The translations under genes and the position numbers were made by a program. Source: Batillaria attramentaria (Eukaryota > Mollusca > Gastropoda > Batillariidae). Taken from it: 64,000 bases of DNA. Shown here one piece after another: positions 63,986 through 64,000 of this stretch (its first letter is position 1; each line of letters begins with the position of its first letter). The stretch covers positions 765,001-829,000 of the forward strand of contig JACVVK020000152.1 in assembly GCA_018292915.2 (NCBI GenBank), read 5' to 3'. Under the pieces are notes generated by a model, which saw nothing but the letters and a program-made list of their open reading frames with translations, was not told where the DNA came from and did no database searches.

Positions 63986-64000
63986 TGGTTGCTCTCTGAC

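Overview
This is eukaryotic nuclear DNA. It has large phase-compatible introns with GT-AG borders, long dinucleotide tracts, SINEs, MITEs and a non-LTR retrotransposon. The style (abundant CA/TG repeats, tRNA-derived SINEs, one invertebrate-type copy of each gene) suggests a marine invertebrate, most likely a gastropod mollusc. The species cannot be fixed from the sequence.

Three multi-exon genes can be reconstructed. (1) A plus-strand serine/threonine kinase of the DAPK-related STK17/DRAK family: coding exons from 10504 to 28122, 7 exons, 448 aa, probably with a long 3' UTR. (2) A minus-strand gene, coding 40595 down to 35889, 10 exons, 425 aa. Its low-complexity, Pro/Trp/Tyr-rich sequence resembles ciliary or sperm microtubule-associated proteins; SPATA48 is my best guess, not certain. 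(3) A plus-strand DPY19L1-type protein C-mannosyltransferase, coding 40930 to 59216, 22 exons, about 710 aa, with one apparent single-base deletion in exon 4. Genes 2 and 3 are head to head across 334 bp, which probably form a bidirectional promoter. Genes 1 and 2 converge, with their 3' UTRs probably ending within 1 kb of each other.

Layout: 1-10360 is repeat-rich intergenic DNA (SINE copies, a minisatellite, a MULE-like MITE, a 1-kb degenerate A-rich repeat). 10361-28122 is the kinase gene, with two introns of 6-8 kb. 28123-35888 holds the converging 3' ends. 35889-40595 is the putative axonemal gene. 40930-59216 is DPY19L1. 59217-64000 is the DPY19L1 3' UTR and repeats.

Mobile DNA explains most of the unusual structure. 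The clearest case is a full-length RTE-like LINE (53969-57264, one open 1002-codon ORF with endonuclease and reverse transcriptase). It is inserted in DPY19L1 intron 17, inside an older 253-bp-type MITE, with a 12-bp target duplication; an uninterrupted sister MITE at 61012 shows the empty site. There are also several CAGGG-ended elements with 5-6 bp target duplications, a pair of MULE-like MITEs with 10-bp duplications, two mariner-like MITEs, two SINE families, a foldback element and a perfect 80-bp-arm inverted repeat. I found no CRISPR array, operon, bacterial defence system or stand-alone tRNA gene.
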